Origin: JAADHI01 sp964451325
GTDB lineage: Bacteria > Nitrospirota > Nitrospiria > SBBL01 > JAADHI01
NCBI GenBank assembly: GCA_964451325.1
Contig: CAYVHO010000001.1
Location: 124,001 to 188,000, forward strand
Length of the DNA stretch: 64,000 bases
Direction of reading: 5' to 3'
Positions 26,562 to 34,308 of the stretch are shown in pieces. A program made the position numbers and the translations under genes. Position 1 is the stretch's first letter. Every line of letters begins with the position of its first letter. The notes under the pieces are model-generated. The model searched no databases and was not told the DNA's origin. It saw only the letters and a program-made list of their open reading frames with translations.

Positions 26562-27992
26562 ATGAAAAAAATGTTTAAAAAGGTATTGATTGCGAACCGT
26601 GGGGAGATTGCCCTGCGAATTATTCGTGCGTGTAAAGAATTGTCGGTTGCAACGGTTGCGATTCATTCTGAGGTGGATGCCGCTTCATTGCACGTACGCT
26701 ATGCAGACGAGGCTTATCTGGTGGAGCCGGGTCCGATTGAGGGCTATTTGAGTATTTATCGTATTATCGATTTAGCCAAACAAAAGGGAGTTGACGCGAT
26801 TCACCCGGGTTATGGTTTTTTGGCCGAAAATGCGGAATTTGCCGAAGCTTGCGAGGCCAATGACATCACCTTTATTGGGCCGCCTGCCAACGTAATCCGT
26901 ATGATGGGGGATAAAATATCCGCACGGCGGAGGATGATTGAAGCGGGTGTGCCTGTTGTCCCGGGTCTGACTGACCCACTGGTCTCTGCGGAACACGCTG
27001 CGAAATATGCCGATGAAATTGGTTATCCTGTGATGCTAAAAGCGTCTGCGGGTGGCGGCGGAAAAGGGATTAGGGTTTGTCATAATCGTGCCGAATTACT
27101 GAGACTCTTTAGTGTAACGCGGTCTGAAGCCAAAGCCGCTTTTGGAAATGACACCGTCTATATCGAAAAAAATATCATTGCTCCGCATCACATCGAGATT
27201 CAGATCTTGGCGGATAAACAGGGAACCACGCTTCATTTGGGAGAACGGGATTGTTCAATCCAAAGACGGCATCAAAAATTGATCGAAATTGCGCCCTCGC
27301 TCATGTTGGATGAAACACTTCGAGAAAAAATGGGGCAAGTCGCGATTACGGCTGCGCGTTCTGTGAATTATATTAGCGCGGGTACGGTTGAATTCTTAGT
27401 GGATGTTGACAAAAACTTCTACTTTTTAGAGATGAATACACGGGTACAGGTTGAGCACACGGTGACAGAGGAAGTGACGGGGATCGATATTGTCAAAGAG
27501 ATGATTCGCATTGCCGCAGGTCAGTCTGTTCCTGATCGCCAGGAAGATATTTTTTTGCGGGGTTATGCGATTGAGTGTCGGATCAATGCAGAAGATCCTA
27601 AAACAAATTTTATGCCGACCCCCGGTGAGATTACCGCACATTATTCACCCGGAGGCATTGGCGTTCGTGTTGATAGCAATATGTACAAGGGTTATATTGT
27701 TCCGCCCTATTACGATCCGCTATTGGCCAAATTGATTGTACGTGCAAAAACCTGGAATGGGGCGGTTCAACGCATGAGCCGTGCTTTGGATGAATTTGTG
27801 ATTCGTGGCGTCAAAACGACCATTCCTTTTTTAAAGCAGGTGATGGAAGATCCCGATTTTCAAAGTGGGGCTTTTGATACAAGCTATATCGAGACACATC
27901 TGGATAAGTTGAATGTTTCAACCCCTGTGAACGAGATGGATCGGGTCATTGCGATCGCCGCAGCGATCGCAGCCCATTCGAGACGAGAATAG
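26562..27992 (+). CDS. pycA: Pyruvate carboxylase subunit A (biotin carboxylase)
   Basis: This is the ATP-grasp biotin carboxylase half of a carboxylase: it carboxylates biotin held by the partner using bicarbonate and ATP. The 476 residues show KVLIANRGEIALRIIRACKE at the N-terminus, HPGYGFLAEN, the ATP loop KASAGGGGKGIR, ERDCSIQRRHQKLIE, and EMNTRVQVEHTVTEEVTGID. It could be AccC by sequence alone, but the pycB gene 33 bases downstream favours pyruvate carboxylase. Two starts are possible: ATG at 26562 or ATG at 26571, the latter with GGTGG nine bases upstream. Expected role: anaplerotic oxaloacetate supply. Confidence 0.92.
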   Translation: MKKMFKKVLIANRGEIALRIIRACKELSVATVAIHSEVDAASLHVRYADEAYLVEPGPIEGYLSIYRIIDLAKQKGVDAIHPGYGFLAENAEFAEACEANDITFIGPPANVIRMMGDKISARRRMIEAGVPVVPGLTDPLVSAEHAAKYADEIGYPVMLKASAGGGGKGIRVCHNRAELLRLFSVTRSEAKAAFGNDTVYIEKNIIAPHHIEIQILADKQGTTLHLGERDCSIQRRHQKLIEIAPSLMLDETLREKMGQVAITAARSVNYISAGTVEFLVDVDKNFYFLEMNTRVQVEHTVTEEVTGIDIVKEMIRIAAGQSVPDRQEDIFLRGYAIECRINAEDPKTNFMPTPGEITAHYSPGGIGVRVDSNMYKGYIVPPYYDPLLAKLIVRAKTWNGAVQRMSRALDEFVIRGVKTTIPFLKQVMEDPDFQSGAFDTSYIETHLDKLNVSTPVNEMDRVIAIAAAIAAHSRRE

Positions 27993-28025
27993 AACCAGTG
28001 GAATACTGTTATTTAGGGAGGTCGC

Positions 28026-29906
28026 GTGGCAGATTCAAGTAAAAAAGTAGATTTAAAGCCCTTACAATTACCGGTTCAATTTATGGACACCACGTTCAGA
28101 GATGGTCATCAATCGCACCTTGCCACCCGTTTAAAGCTTGAAGATATGCTGCCCATCGCTGAAAAAATTGATCAGGCGGGCTATTCCTTTATTGAAATGT
28201 GGGGTGGTGCGACTTTTGATGCGGCAATCCGATATTTGCGGGAGGATCCCTGGGATCGACTGCGTGAATTAAAAAAGCTCATGCCCAATACACCCTTTCA
28301 AATGTTGCTTCGGGGGCAAAATCTGGTGGGCTATCGCCATTATGCAGATGACGTCGTTGAGCGTTTTATTGACCGTGCCGTGGTCAATGGCATAAATGTG
28401 TTTCGTATTTTTGATGCCTTGAATGATTTGAGGAACCTTAAAACCTCTTTCCGCGCAGCGATGAAATATGGTGGAAAAGTACAGGGGACGTTTTGTTATA
28501 CCGTGAGTCGTTTTCATAACAATGATCTTTTTGTGGAATTGGCAAAACGTTTGGAGGACATGGGTTCTGATTCGATTTGTGTGAAGGACATGGCAGGCCT
28601 CTTGGCCCCTTATGACGCGTTTGATCTGATCAGTAAATTGAAGGAAGAGATCAGCGTCCCCATTCATTTACACACACATGATACCAGTGCCATGGCGGTT
28701 GCAACCTATGTGAAAGCCATTGAGGCAGGTGTGGATGCGATTGATACGGCGATTTCCTCCATGGCTTCGGGGACCTCCCAGCCTCCCGTTGAGACGATTG
28801 CACGGATTTTGGAAGGGAGTGAACGTGACCCCCAATTTGATATGACGCTGCTTGCCGAAATTGCGGACTATTTCAAAGAAGCGCGTCTTAAATACAGCGC
28901 TTTTGAATCCGATTACACCGGAGTCGATCCCAGAGTGCTGATCTATCAGATTCCTGGAGGCATGACCTCTAACCTTGCCAGTCAGCTTGCGGAGCAAAAC
29001 GCTTTGCATCGTATGCAGGATGTGCTTGATGAGGTTCCACGTGTGCGTGAGGACTTTGGTTTTCCCCCTTTAGTGACCCCCGCGAGTCAAATCGTAGGAA
29101 CACAGGCGACTTTAAATGTGCTCACGGGGGAGCGTTATAAAGTCATTACAAGCGAGACCAGTAACTATTTAAAAGGGCTTTATGGCAAACCGGCTGGGCC
29201 GATTAACGAAGCGGTTCGGAAAAAGGCCATTGGGGATGCGATTCCGATTAAGGGTCGCCCGGCTGATTTACTTGATCCTGAGCTTGAGGCCGCCGAAAAA
29301 GCCTTGTCTAAGGCCTTGGGAAAAAAGATTGAGCATATGGAAGACGTGCTGACCTACGCTTTATTTCCAAAGGTTGCCCTTGATTTTTTTAATCAGAAAG
29401 ACCAGGCCCTTGTTGAAAAAACAGGGAAAAGTCTTCCAGCAGAACAAGCGCAGGCCCCCTTAATTGCGCCCAGTGAATTTAATGTCAAGATTCATGGAGA
29501 AACTTTCGATGTGAAAGTGGGCGGTGTCGGACATCCGGGTGAAGGGGGACGTCCGTACTTTATTTATATCGACGGACAGCTCGAAGAAGTCATGGTTGAG
29601 TCCCTTCTTGAAGTGATGCCCTCGGCAGAAGGACGCATTGAGTCTCATGCCGGAGGACGTTCTATTCGTCCTAAGGTCGCGCACGACGGTGATGTGACCA
29701 CGCCGATGCCTGGGGCAGTTGTGGAGACTCGGGTTAAACTCGGAGAAAAAGTCACAGCGGGTTCTGTTGTGCTCATCATTGAGGCGATGAAGATGCAAAG
29801 CGAGGTGCATACTGCAATTGATGGCGTGGTGAAAGCAATTCATGTTGCGGAAGGCGATCGTGTGAACCCGGATGAGGTCTTGGTGGAAGTCCGCCCAGAG
29901 GAATAA
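28026..29906 (+). CDS. pycB: Pyruvate carboxylase subunit B (carboxyltransferase plus biotin carrier)
   Basis: This protein holds the carboxyltransferase and biotin carrier domains. The catalytic barrel (about 17-300) starts with the family motif MDTTFRDGHQS, has the metal-binding lysine in VKDMAGLL and the metal histidines in HLHTHDTS. A conserved carboxylase domain follows. The C-terminal biotinyl domain (about 550-626) has EAMKM with the biotinylated lysine at 589. The same architecture occurs in the alpha subunit of sodium-pumping oxaloacetate decarboxylase, but no beta or gamma membrane subunit is nearby and pycA adjoins, so pyruvate carboxylase is favoured. The start is GTG at 28026 with GGGAGG just upstream. 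Confidence 0.93.
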   Translation: MADSSKKVDLKPLQLPVQFMDTTFRDGHQSHLATRLKLEDMLPIAEKIDQAGYSFIEMWGGATFDAAIRYLREDPWDRLRELKKLMPNTPFQMLLRGQNLVGYRHYADDVVERFIDRAVVNGINVFRIFDALNDLRNLKTSFRAAMKYGGKVQGTFCYTVSRFHNNDLFVELAKRLEDMGSDSICVKDMAGLLAPYDAFDLISKLKEEISVPIHLHTHDTSAMAVATYVKAIEAGVDAIDTAISSMASGTSQPPVETIARILEGSERDPQFDMTLLAEIADYFKEARLKYSAFESDYTGVDPRVLIYQIPGGMTSNLASQLAEQNALHRMQDVLDEVPRVREDFGFPPLVTPASQIVGTQATLNVLTGERYKVITSETSNYLKGLYGKPAGPINEAVRKKAIGDAIPIKGRPADLLDPELEAAEKALSKALGKKIEHMEDVLTYALFPKVALDFFNQKDQALVEKTGKSLPAEQAQAPLIAPSEFNVKIHGETFDVKVGGVGHPGEGGRPYFIYIDGQLEEVMVESLLEVMPSAEGRIESHAGGRSIRPKVAHDGDVTTPMPGAVVETRVKLGEKVTAGSVVLIIEAMKMQSEVHTAIDGVVKAIHVAEGDRVNPDEVLVEVRPEE

Positions 29907-29914
29907 TAGGAATA

Positions 29915-29933
29915 AGTTCAGCCCACCTGAACT
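29915..29933. promoter_or_regulatory. Palindrome before the M50 protease gene
   Basis: AGTTCAG and CTGAACT form a perfect seven-base inverted repeat around CCCAC. TATAAT follows at 29936-29941 but has no good -35. No T run follows, so an operator is as likely as an attenuating hairpin between pycB and the next gene. Confidence 0.4.
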
Positions 29934-29950
29934 GTTATAATGGACTTATT

Positions 29951-30643
29951 ATGAATGAAATGATTCAACAAATGAGCATCATGGTCTTGCCCTTGATTTT
30001 TGCAGTGACGCTGCATGAGGCGGCCCATGCCTGGGTTGCGGATAAGAAGGGTGATCCGACGGCACGTCAATTGGGACGTATTACACTGAATCCTTTGTCC
30101 CACATTGACCCTTTTGGCACGGTGATTATTCCGCTACTCATGTTTGCATCCACCGGATTTATTTTTGGATACGCAAAGCCTGTCCCTGTCAATCCCCTGA
30201 ACTTGAGACGACCCAAAGAAGATATGGCCTGGGTCGCTGCGGCTGGCCCAGGCATGAACCTTTTTTTGGCGGTGGTCAGCGGTATTTTTTATCGCCTGCT
30301 TTCTAATTCATTTTTTATGGGAGGTGGGGGGCTTTTTTCTGAAATGGGCAGTACCGCGACTTTTTTCCTCTTGCCGCTACGCGAGATGCTTCATTTTTCC
30401 GTGCTGATCAATGTGGTCTTGATGATCTTCAACTTAATTCCGATTCCTCCACTGGACGGAGGAAGGGTTTTGGTGGGTATTTTACCCAGGGCGCAGGCAC
30501 GTCTTATCAGTAGCATTGAGCCCTATGGCATGTTTTTAATGGTTTTTGTCGTGTTTATGGATCCCTTTGGTTTGATGAGAAAAATCGTGTGGCCCTTGGT
30601 TTCAACCGTATCAGGCTATATTTTCGGAGATTTTATTATCTAA
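29951..30643 (+). CDS. Site-2 protease family (M50) intramembrane metalloprotease
   Basis: This 230-residue multi-pass membrane protein carries the zinc-binding HEAAH at residues 22-26 inside a membrane helix. It has the M50 features HPLS-like segment TLNPLSHIDPFGT, a second pair of helices, and the late NLIPIPPLDGGRVL motif whose aspartate is the third zinc ligand. It belongs to the short group without PDZ or CBS domains often annotated as S2P-like Rip family proteases. The substrate cannot be told from context. It starts 44 bases after pycB and ends four bases before the stop of the convergent small gene at 30648. Confidence 0.92.
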   Translation: MNEMIQQMSIMVLPLIFAVTLHEAAHAWVADKKGDPTARQLGRITLNPLSHIDPFGTVIIPLLMFASTGFIFGYAKPVPVNPLNLRRPKEDMAWVAAAGPGMNLFLAVVSGIFYRLLSNSFFMGGGGLFSEMGSTATFFLLPLREMLHFSVLINVVLMIFNLIPIPPLDGGRVLVGILPRAQARLISSIEPYGMFLMVFVVFMDPFGLMRKIVWPLVSTVSGYIFGDFII

Positions 30644-30647
30644 ACCT

Positions 30648-30809
30648 TTAGTCATGTTCCGGTTCGGCTGAGCCATGACGATGTACGATTTTGTCTTCGT
30701 CGAAAATATCCTGCATTTCAGCTTCAATGTTTTCTGTTTCGTTGGGGACGATGCGAAGCGGAATTCTGAATGGTTCGTCTTTCTTTTGATCTGTTTTATC
30801 ATTAGGCAT
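30648..30809 (-). CDS. Small 53-residue acidic protein of unknown function
   Basis: A 53-codon frame on the minus strand starts with ATG at 30809, with AGGAG eight bases upstream, and ends with TAA at 30648, leaving only four bases to the convergent M50 gene. The product starts MPNDKTDQKKDEPFRIPLRI, continues VPNETENIEAEMQDIFDEDK and ends in a histidine-containing acidic tail (IVHRHGSAEPEHD). It has no signal peptide or membrane segment. The ribosome site, uniform coding look and tight fit between neighbours support a real gene. I recognise no family. It faces moaA divergently, so its promoter lies between 30810 and 30985. Confidence 0.65.
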   Translation of the reverse strand: MPNDKTDQKKDEPFRIPLRIVPNETENIEAEMQDIFDEDKIVHRHGSAEPEHD

Positions 30810-30908
30810 CTATTTTTCTCCTTTAAGCTAGACATTAGTTTGCAATATAACATACCTTGTGCTTAAATGTACGCAATCCTAAATTTCTGGACTTTCTGTC
30901 GATCTTTC

Positions 30909-30937
30909 TTGACAAATGCTTACCAGTTTTATAGAAT
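30909..30937 (+). promoter_or_regulatory. Sigma-70-type promoter of moaA
   Basis: TTGACA at 30909-30914 is followed after 17 bases by TAGAAT at 30932-30937, leaving a leader of about 40 bases before the moaA ATG. No molybdenum-cofactor riboswitch-like long leader is present. Confidence 0.72.
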
Positions 30938-30985
30938 TACGTATATTTTGCAGTTATAACACCACCTTTTAATGAAGGAGGAGAC

Positions 30986-31981
30986 ATGTCCGCACTGGTT
31001 GATCCATACTCAAGGTCCATTACATATATGAGGGTTTCTGTTACAGATCGCTGTAATTTAAGGTGTGTTTATTGTATGCCGGAAGAGGGCCTGAATTGGA
31101 CCCCTACCGATGAGCTTCTCTCTTATGATGAATTATTACGTATCATCCGTGTTGCCGCAAAGAGAGGTCTGAAAAAAGTTCGTGTGACGGGGGGAGAGCC
31201 CCTTGTGAGAAAAGGTGTCGTTGGTTTTATCGAGCAAATGAACAAAATTCCTGGTATTGACGAATTGGCTCTGACGACGAATGCCGTTTTTTTGAAACAG
31301 ATGGCAGGAGATCTCTACAAGGCAGGGCTGCGAAGGATTAACATCAGCTTGGATTCCCTCAACCCAAAAACATTTGCAGAGGTTGTGCGCCGTGATATTT
31401 TTGACATGGTTTGGGAAGGCATTGAAGAGGCAGAACGTGTCGGGTTTAAACCGCTGAAGATTAATGTCGTGCTTCAGCAGGGTGTTAATGACCACGAAGT
31501 GGTTGATTTTGTGAACTTAACACGTCGTAAACCCTATCATGTGCGCTTTATTGAGTATATGCCTTGTGCCAATTGGGACACCTGGGTGAAAACCTACAAA
31601 CCTTTTCAAACGGTGGTGGATGAGGTCGAGGAGAAATTCGGCAAAATGATTCCCCTAAATGGAGCCAATGAAGGAAATGCGGGTCCTGCGGAAAACTTCA
31701 GGCTCCCAGGGGCACCGGGGGTGGTCGGTTTTATTCATGCCGTTAGTCATGATTTCTGCGATACCTGTAATCGTGTTCGTTTGACGGCAGATGGTCAGAT
31801 TCGTCCTTGCCTGTTTTCAGAGATTGCTGTTGACTTCCGTGATGCGCTTCGTAATGGTTGTGGTGATGACGAAATTGCGGGCCTCCTGGATCAGGTTTTG
31901 TTTGTTAAACCTGAGTATCACGAGTTGGACATGATTGCAGAGCAGAAAAAATTATCGAACATGGTCAGTATTGGTGGTTAA
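30986..31981 (+). CDS. moaA: GTP 3',8-cyclase MoaA
   Basis: MoaA is the radical-SAM enzyme that starts molybdenum cofactor synthesis from GTP. The 331 residues carry the N-terminal cluster motif CNLRCVYC (C23, C27, C30), the GGEPL motif, and the C-terminal second cluster CDTCNRVRL followed by IRPCLFS. The protein ends in GG, the conserved C-terminal dipeptide required for activity in this family. GGAGGAG lies just before the ATG. No other moa or moe genes are in the window. The gene is monocistronic: its own promoter is upstream and a strong terminator follows. Confidence 0.96.
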   Translation: MSALVDPYSRSITYMRVSVTDRCNLRCVYCMPEEGLNWTPTDELLSYDELLRIIRVAAKRGLKKVRVTGGEPLVRKGVVGFIEQMNKIPGIDELALTTNAVFLKQMAGDLYKAGLRRINISLDSLNPKTFAEVVRRDIFDMVWEGIEEAERVGFKPLKINVVLQQGVNDHEVVDFVNLTRRKPYHVRFIEYMPCANWDTWVKTYKPFQTVVDEVEEKFGKMIPLNGANEGNAGPAENFRLPGAPGVVGFIHAVSHDFCDTCNRVRLTADGQIRPCLFSEIAVDFRDALRNGCGDDEIAGLLDQVLFVKPEYHELDMIAEQKKLSNMVSIGG

Positions 31982-32013
31982 TATTTAGTCACCCGGTCAG
32001 GTGCTTGATCTTG

Positions 32014-32050
32014 AAAAAAGGGAGAAACCTTTGGTTTCTCCCTTTTTTTT
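32014..32050. terminator. Bidirectional rho-independent terminator (moaA / methyltransferase)
   Basis: Six As, the stem GGGAGAAACC, loop TTT, the perfect complementary arm GGTTTCTCCC, then eight Ts. It serves moaA on the plus strand and the convergent methyltransferase (stop at 32069) on the minus strand. Confidence 0.93.
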
Positions 32051-32068
32051 GCTGAAGAGGCTTTATTT

Positions 32069-32776
32069 TTAATTTTTACTGAGCAGCACACAGGTGAGTT
32101 GATGTTTTTCTTTGTTTGTGACCTTCTTGGGGGAGATGATCTGTTTTCCGACCGTCCAGTGCTCCCCATCCCAAAATTGCCAGTATTCCTGTTCTAGAAT
32201 CACTGCGTTGTTGTTGGCGAGCCATTTTTCCATTTCGGAACGGGAATAGGACTGCGTGATATACGAGTTTCCTTGTCCATAACTTGCGCCAGGTAATTCA
32301 TAGACATTTTTAACATAGCTCTTTTCGTTGTAGGGGAATGTTAATAGCAGGTGTCCTCCTGGAGTGAGTAGGTTTAGCATGTTCTGAACCGCTGTGTCGT
32401 GTTGTTGTATATGTTCGAGCACACTGACACAGGTAATGAAATCAAACTTGCTGTTCAGCCGAGACATCGTAATATCATCATCAATGACATGGTAATGCCG
32501 ATTAAACATTCCTGCGGTCCAATAGTCATGCACATTGTCCGTTGCGGTCACGAGAAAACCACAGTTCCGCATCAGATGGGGCAGCGCCGTAGTTCCACTC
32601 CCGACATCTAGAATCGTTCTAGGGTAGATTTCCATTAACTTACTAAAAACGAATGAGAACTCTACGGGGCGTTCGTTAAAGCGGGTGAACTTTTGGTTTT
32701 TAAATTCGTCTCTACAAATCTTCCGTGAATAGGAATTAAGCACATTTTTAACGGATGTCTTAATATTTCTAAGCAC
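32069..32776 (-). CDS. Class I SAM-dependent methyltransferase
   Basis: This 235-residue protein has a Rossmann methyltransferase core. ILDVGSGTTALPHL (SAM motif I) is followed by LVTATDNV, the aspartate-containing VIDDDITM, FDFITCVSVLEHIQQHD (motif IV) and LLTPGGHLLLTFPYNE. Such Methyltransf_11-type proteins act on sugars, lipids or small molecules; the substrate is unknown. I place the start at GTG 32776, with AAGGAG seven bases upstream. A longer TTG-started frame (32803) would include that ribosome site. It stands alone, between the shared terminator and AT-rich DNA, and may be an acquired gene. Confidence 0.85.
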   Translation of the reverse strand: MLRNIKTSVKNVLNSYSRKICRDEFKNQKFTRFNERPVEFSFVFSKLMEIYPRTILDVGSGTTALPHLMRNCGFLVTATDNVHDYWTAGMFNRHYHVIDDDITMSRLNSKFDFITCVSVLEHIQQHDTAVQNMLNLLTPGGHLLLTFPYNEKSYVKNVYELPGASYGQGNSYITQSYSRSEMEKWLANNNAVILEQEYWQFWDGEHWTVGKQIISPKKVTNKEKHQLTCVLLSKN

Positions 32777-33249
32777 TTTTGTACTCCTTATACTCTGGTT
32801 CAAAAAGGATTAGATTGTGATTGAGACGCGAATGCCAAAATACCTAAGTCAATAGATTCACACTGCTCCCTGGGTGAAGGTCATTTTTTTAGTAGAAAAA
32901 TAAGAATTTTATGAGAAAAAACCCTTAGAAAAGAAACTAATAAAATTAGAATTTCCCATTCTAGCTCATTCTCTATTTTATTTGCAATGATGGATGTTCT
33001 CCAGGAAGAAGAATGTTTCTATCCAAGCACATCGGCGTTTGCCCTGATCTTGGAAGGGGGTGGTGTCTCAGTTTGGTACAGGAACCCGATATTTTAGTGT
33101 TGTCATTCCCGCGCAGGCATGACGTGTTACTAAAATTCAAACTGAGAGAGGATCTGGAAGGGCTTTATCTTGCAAAGCCAGCACGAATTCGTTATATTGG
33201 GGCACTTTTTCCTTAAAGAAATATTCAAACTGTTATAGGGGTTTGTTGC
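32777..33249. other. Gene-free, partly AT-rich 473-base region
   Basis: The stretch from about 32880 to 33000 is strongly AT-rich and unlike the flanks. A short degenerate repeat lies at 33102-33123 (separate entry). A 67-codon plus-strand frame at 33013-33216 runs through that repeat and has no ribosome site or protein-like composition, so I do not call it a gene. No clear promoter was found. Confidence 0.6.
33102..33123. repeat. Degenerate dRS3-like (ATTCCCGCGCAGGC) repeat element
   Basis: The core ATTCCCGCGCAGGC matches the left half of the widespread intergenic repeat whose usual form continues with GGGAATC. Here it is bounded by GTCAT and ATGAC inverted ends. Only one copy was noticed in the window. 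Confidence 0.5.
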
Positions 33250-34158
33250 ATGATGAATCGGAAAGCAATCCTAGTCCTTTCAGGGGTCATGGTCTTTTGT
33301 TCTATCCTGATTGCGCTTGCGCTTATTGTCGAAAAGGTGAAATCTGCCAATATTCAGGCTTCTAGCAAAGGGGTTGAAATCCGAAAACGGGATGTTGCGA
33401 GTGTGAAGACAGTGGATTATAGCCAATTTGAGCTCATCGAAGGGGGGGATGGACGAAAGATGGTCCTTATTCCTGCGGGTTCTTTCCCGATGGGCGGGGG
33501 TGATGCGGGCGATTTTGATGAGCAGCCTCAGCGTGTGATCTACTTGGATGCCTTCTATATGGACCAATACGAGGTCACGAATCTGGACTACGGCCAGTTT
33601 TCAAATATGCTCAAACGTCCGCTGCCAAGAATTCCCGTTTTTGAAGATGATGTCAATTTGTTAAAAGAGGATCATCAGCCTGTTGTGGGTGTTTCCTGGC
33701 TCGATTCGGTCGCCTATTGTCGATGGGCAGGGAATCGTTTGCCGACGGAAGCAGAGTGGGAAAAGGCCGCAGGTGGCGAGGATGGCGTAGAGTGGCCCTG
33801 GGGCGATGATTTTCGGGTGTCATGGGTCAATGGTCGTGGTGAAGGTGATGGTTTTAAATATTCAGCCCCGGTGGGGAGTTTTGAGTCAGGCCGAAGCCCT
33901 TATGGAATTTATGATATGTCCGGGAATGTTTCTGAATGGGTTGCAGATTGGTATGATCAGTTTTATTATAAAGATGCCCCCTTTAAAAACCCAAAAGGTC
34001 CGGAGGATCCTGGTATCATTAAGGTACTTTCCTATCGTGGGGGTTCTTATAACAGTACGACACATGATTTAAGGGTCTCAAAAAGGTTTGGAGGCGCACA
34101 TCCAGAGCGTGGAGAAAGTAGTGTGGGTTTCCGTTGCGCCAGGGACTATACGAGTTGA
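33250..34158 (+). CDS. Membrane-anchored SUMF1/FGE-sulfatase domain protein
   Basis: The 302-residue protein has an N-terminal membrane anchor (about 5-27), a short linker and a formylglycine-generating-enzyme-like (SUMF1) domain (about 70-300): MVLIPAGSFPMGG, DEQPQRVIYLDAFYMDQYEVTN, GNRLPTEAEWEKAA, GIYDMSGNVSEWVADWY, RGGSY and the ending GFRCAR. In true FGE enzymes the RGGSW motif is followed by two copper-binding cysteines. Here the segment after RGGSY is NSTTHDLRVSKR with none, so formylglycine synthesis is unlikely. Paralogues of this fold act in other oxidations or as binding proteins. AGGGG precedes the ATG by eight bases. It faces the extracytoplasmic side. Confidence 0.86.
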   Translation: MMNRKAILVLSGVMVFCSILIALALIVEKVKSANIQASSKGVEIRKRDVASVKTVDYSQFELIEGGDGRKMVLIPAGSFPMGGGDAGDFDEQPQRVIYLDAFYMDQYEVTNLDYGQFSNMLKRPLPRIPVFEDDVNLLKEDHQPVVGVSWLDSVAYCRWAGNRLPTEAEWEKAAGGEDGVEWPWGDDFRVSWVNGRGEGDGFKYSAPVGSFESGRSPYGIYDMSGNVSEWVADWYDQFYYKDAPFKNPKGPEDPGIIKVLSYRGGSYNSTTHDLRVSKRFGGAHPERGESSVGFRCARDYTS

Positions 34159-34189
34159 GTGGGATCATTAGAGAGGTTATTTTCCTAAA

Positions 34190-34270
34190 ATGGGAAACTT
34201 TATACTCATTGCTGCAATGGTCTTTTTAATTTTTCTTGGCGCGTTATCGGCGAGACCTCCTCACGATTAA
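34190..34270 (+). CDS. Possible 26-residue single-span membrane peptide
   Basis: A short frame from ATG 34190 to TAA 34270 encodes MGNFILIAAMVFLIFLGALS followed by ARPPHD: one hydrophobic helix with a short polar tail, like known bacterial membrane microproteins. It fills part of the 150-base gap between the SUMF1 gene and lepA. The ribosome site is weak (GAGG about 13 bases upstream), so this is tentative. Confidence 0.3.
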   Translation: MGNFILIAAMVFLIFLGALSARPPHD

Positions 34271-34308
34271 ATCTACTTTTCAATCGTTTTTAATTTAAGA
34301 AGGATTCC

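Noticed and set aside
30611..30853. 80-codon minus-strand frame overlapping the 53-residue gene
   Set aside because: The alternative frame at 30648-30809 has the ribosome site and better coding character; this one overlaps the M50 gene end.
33013..33216. 67-codon plus-strand frame between the methyltransferase and the SUMF1 gene
   Set aside because: It passes through a repeat element and lacks a ribosome site; treated as non-coding.
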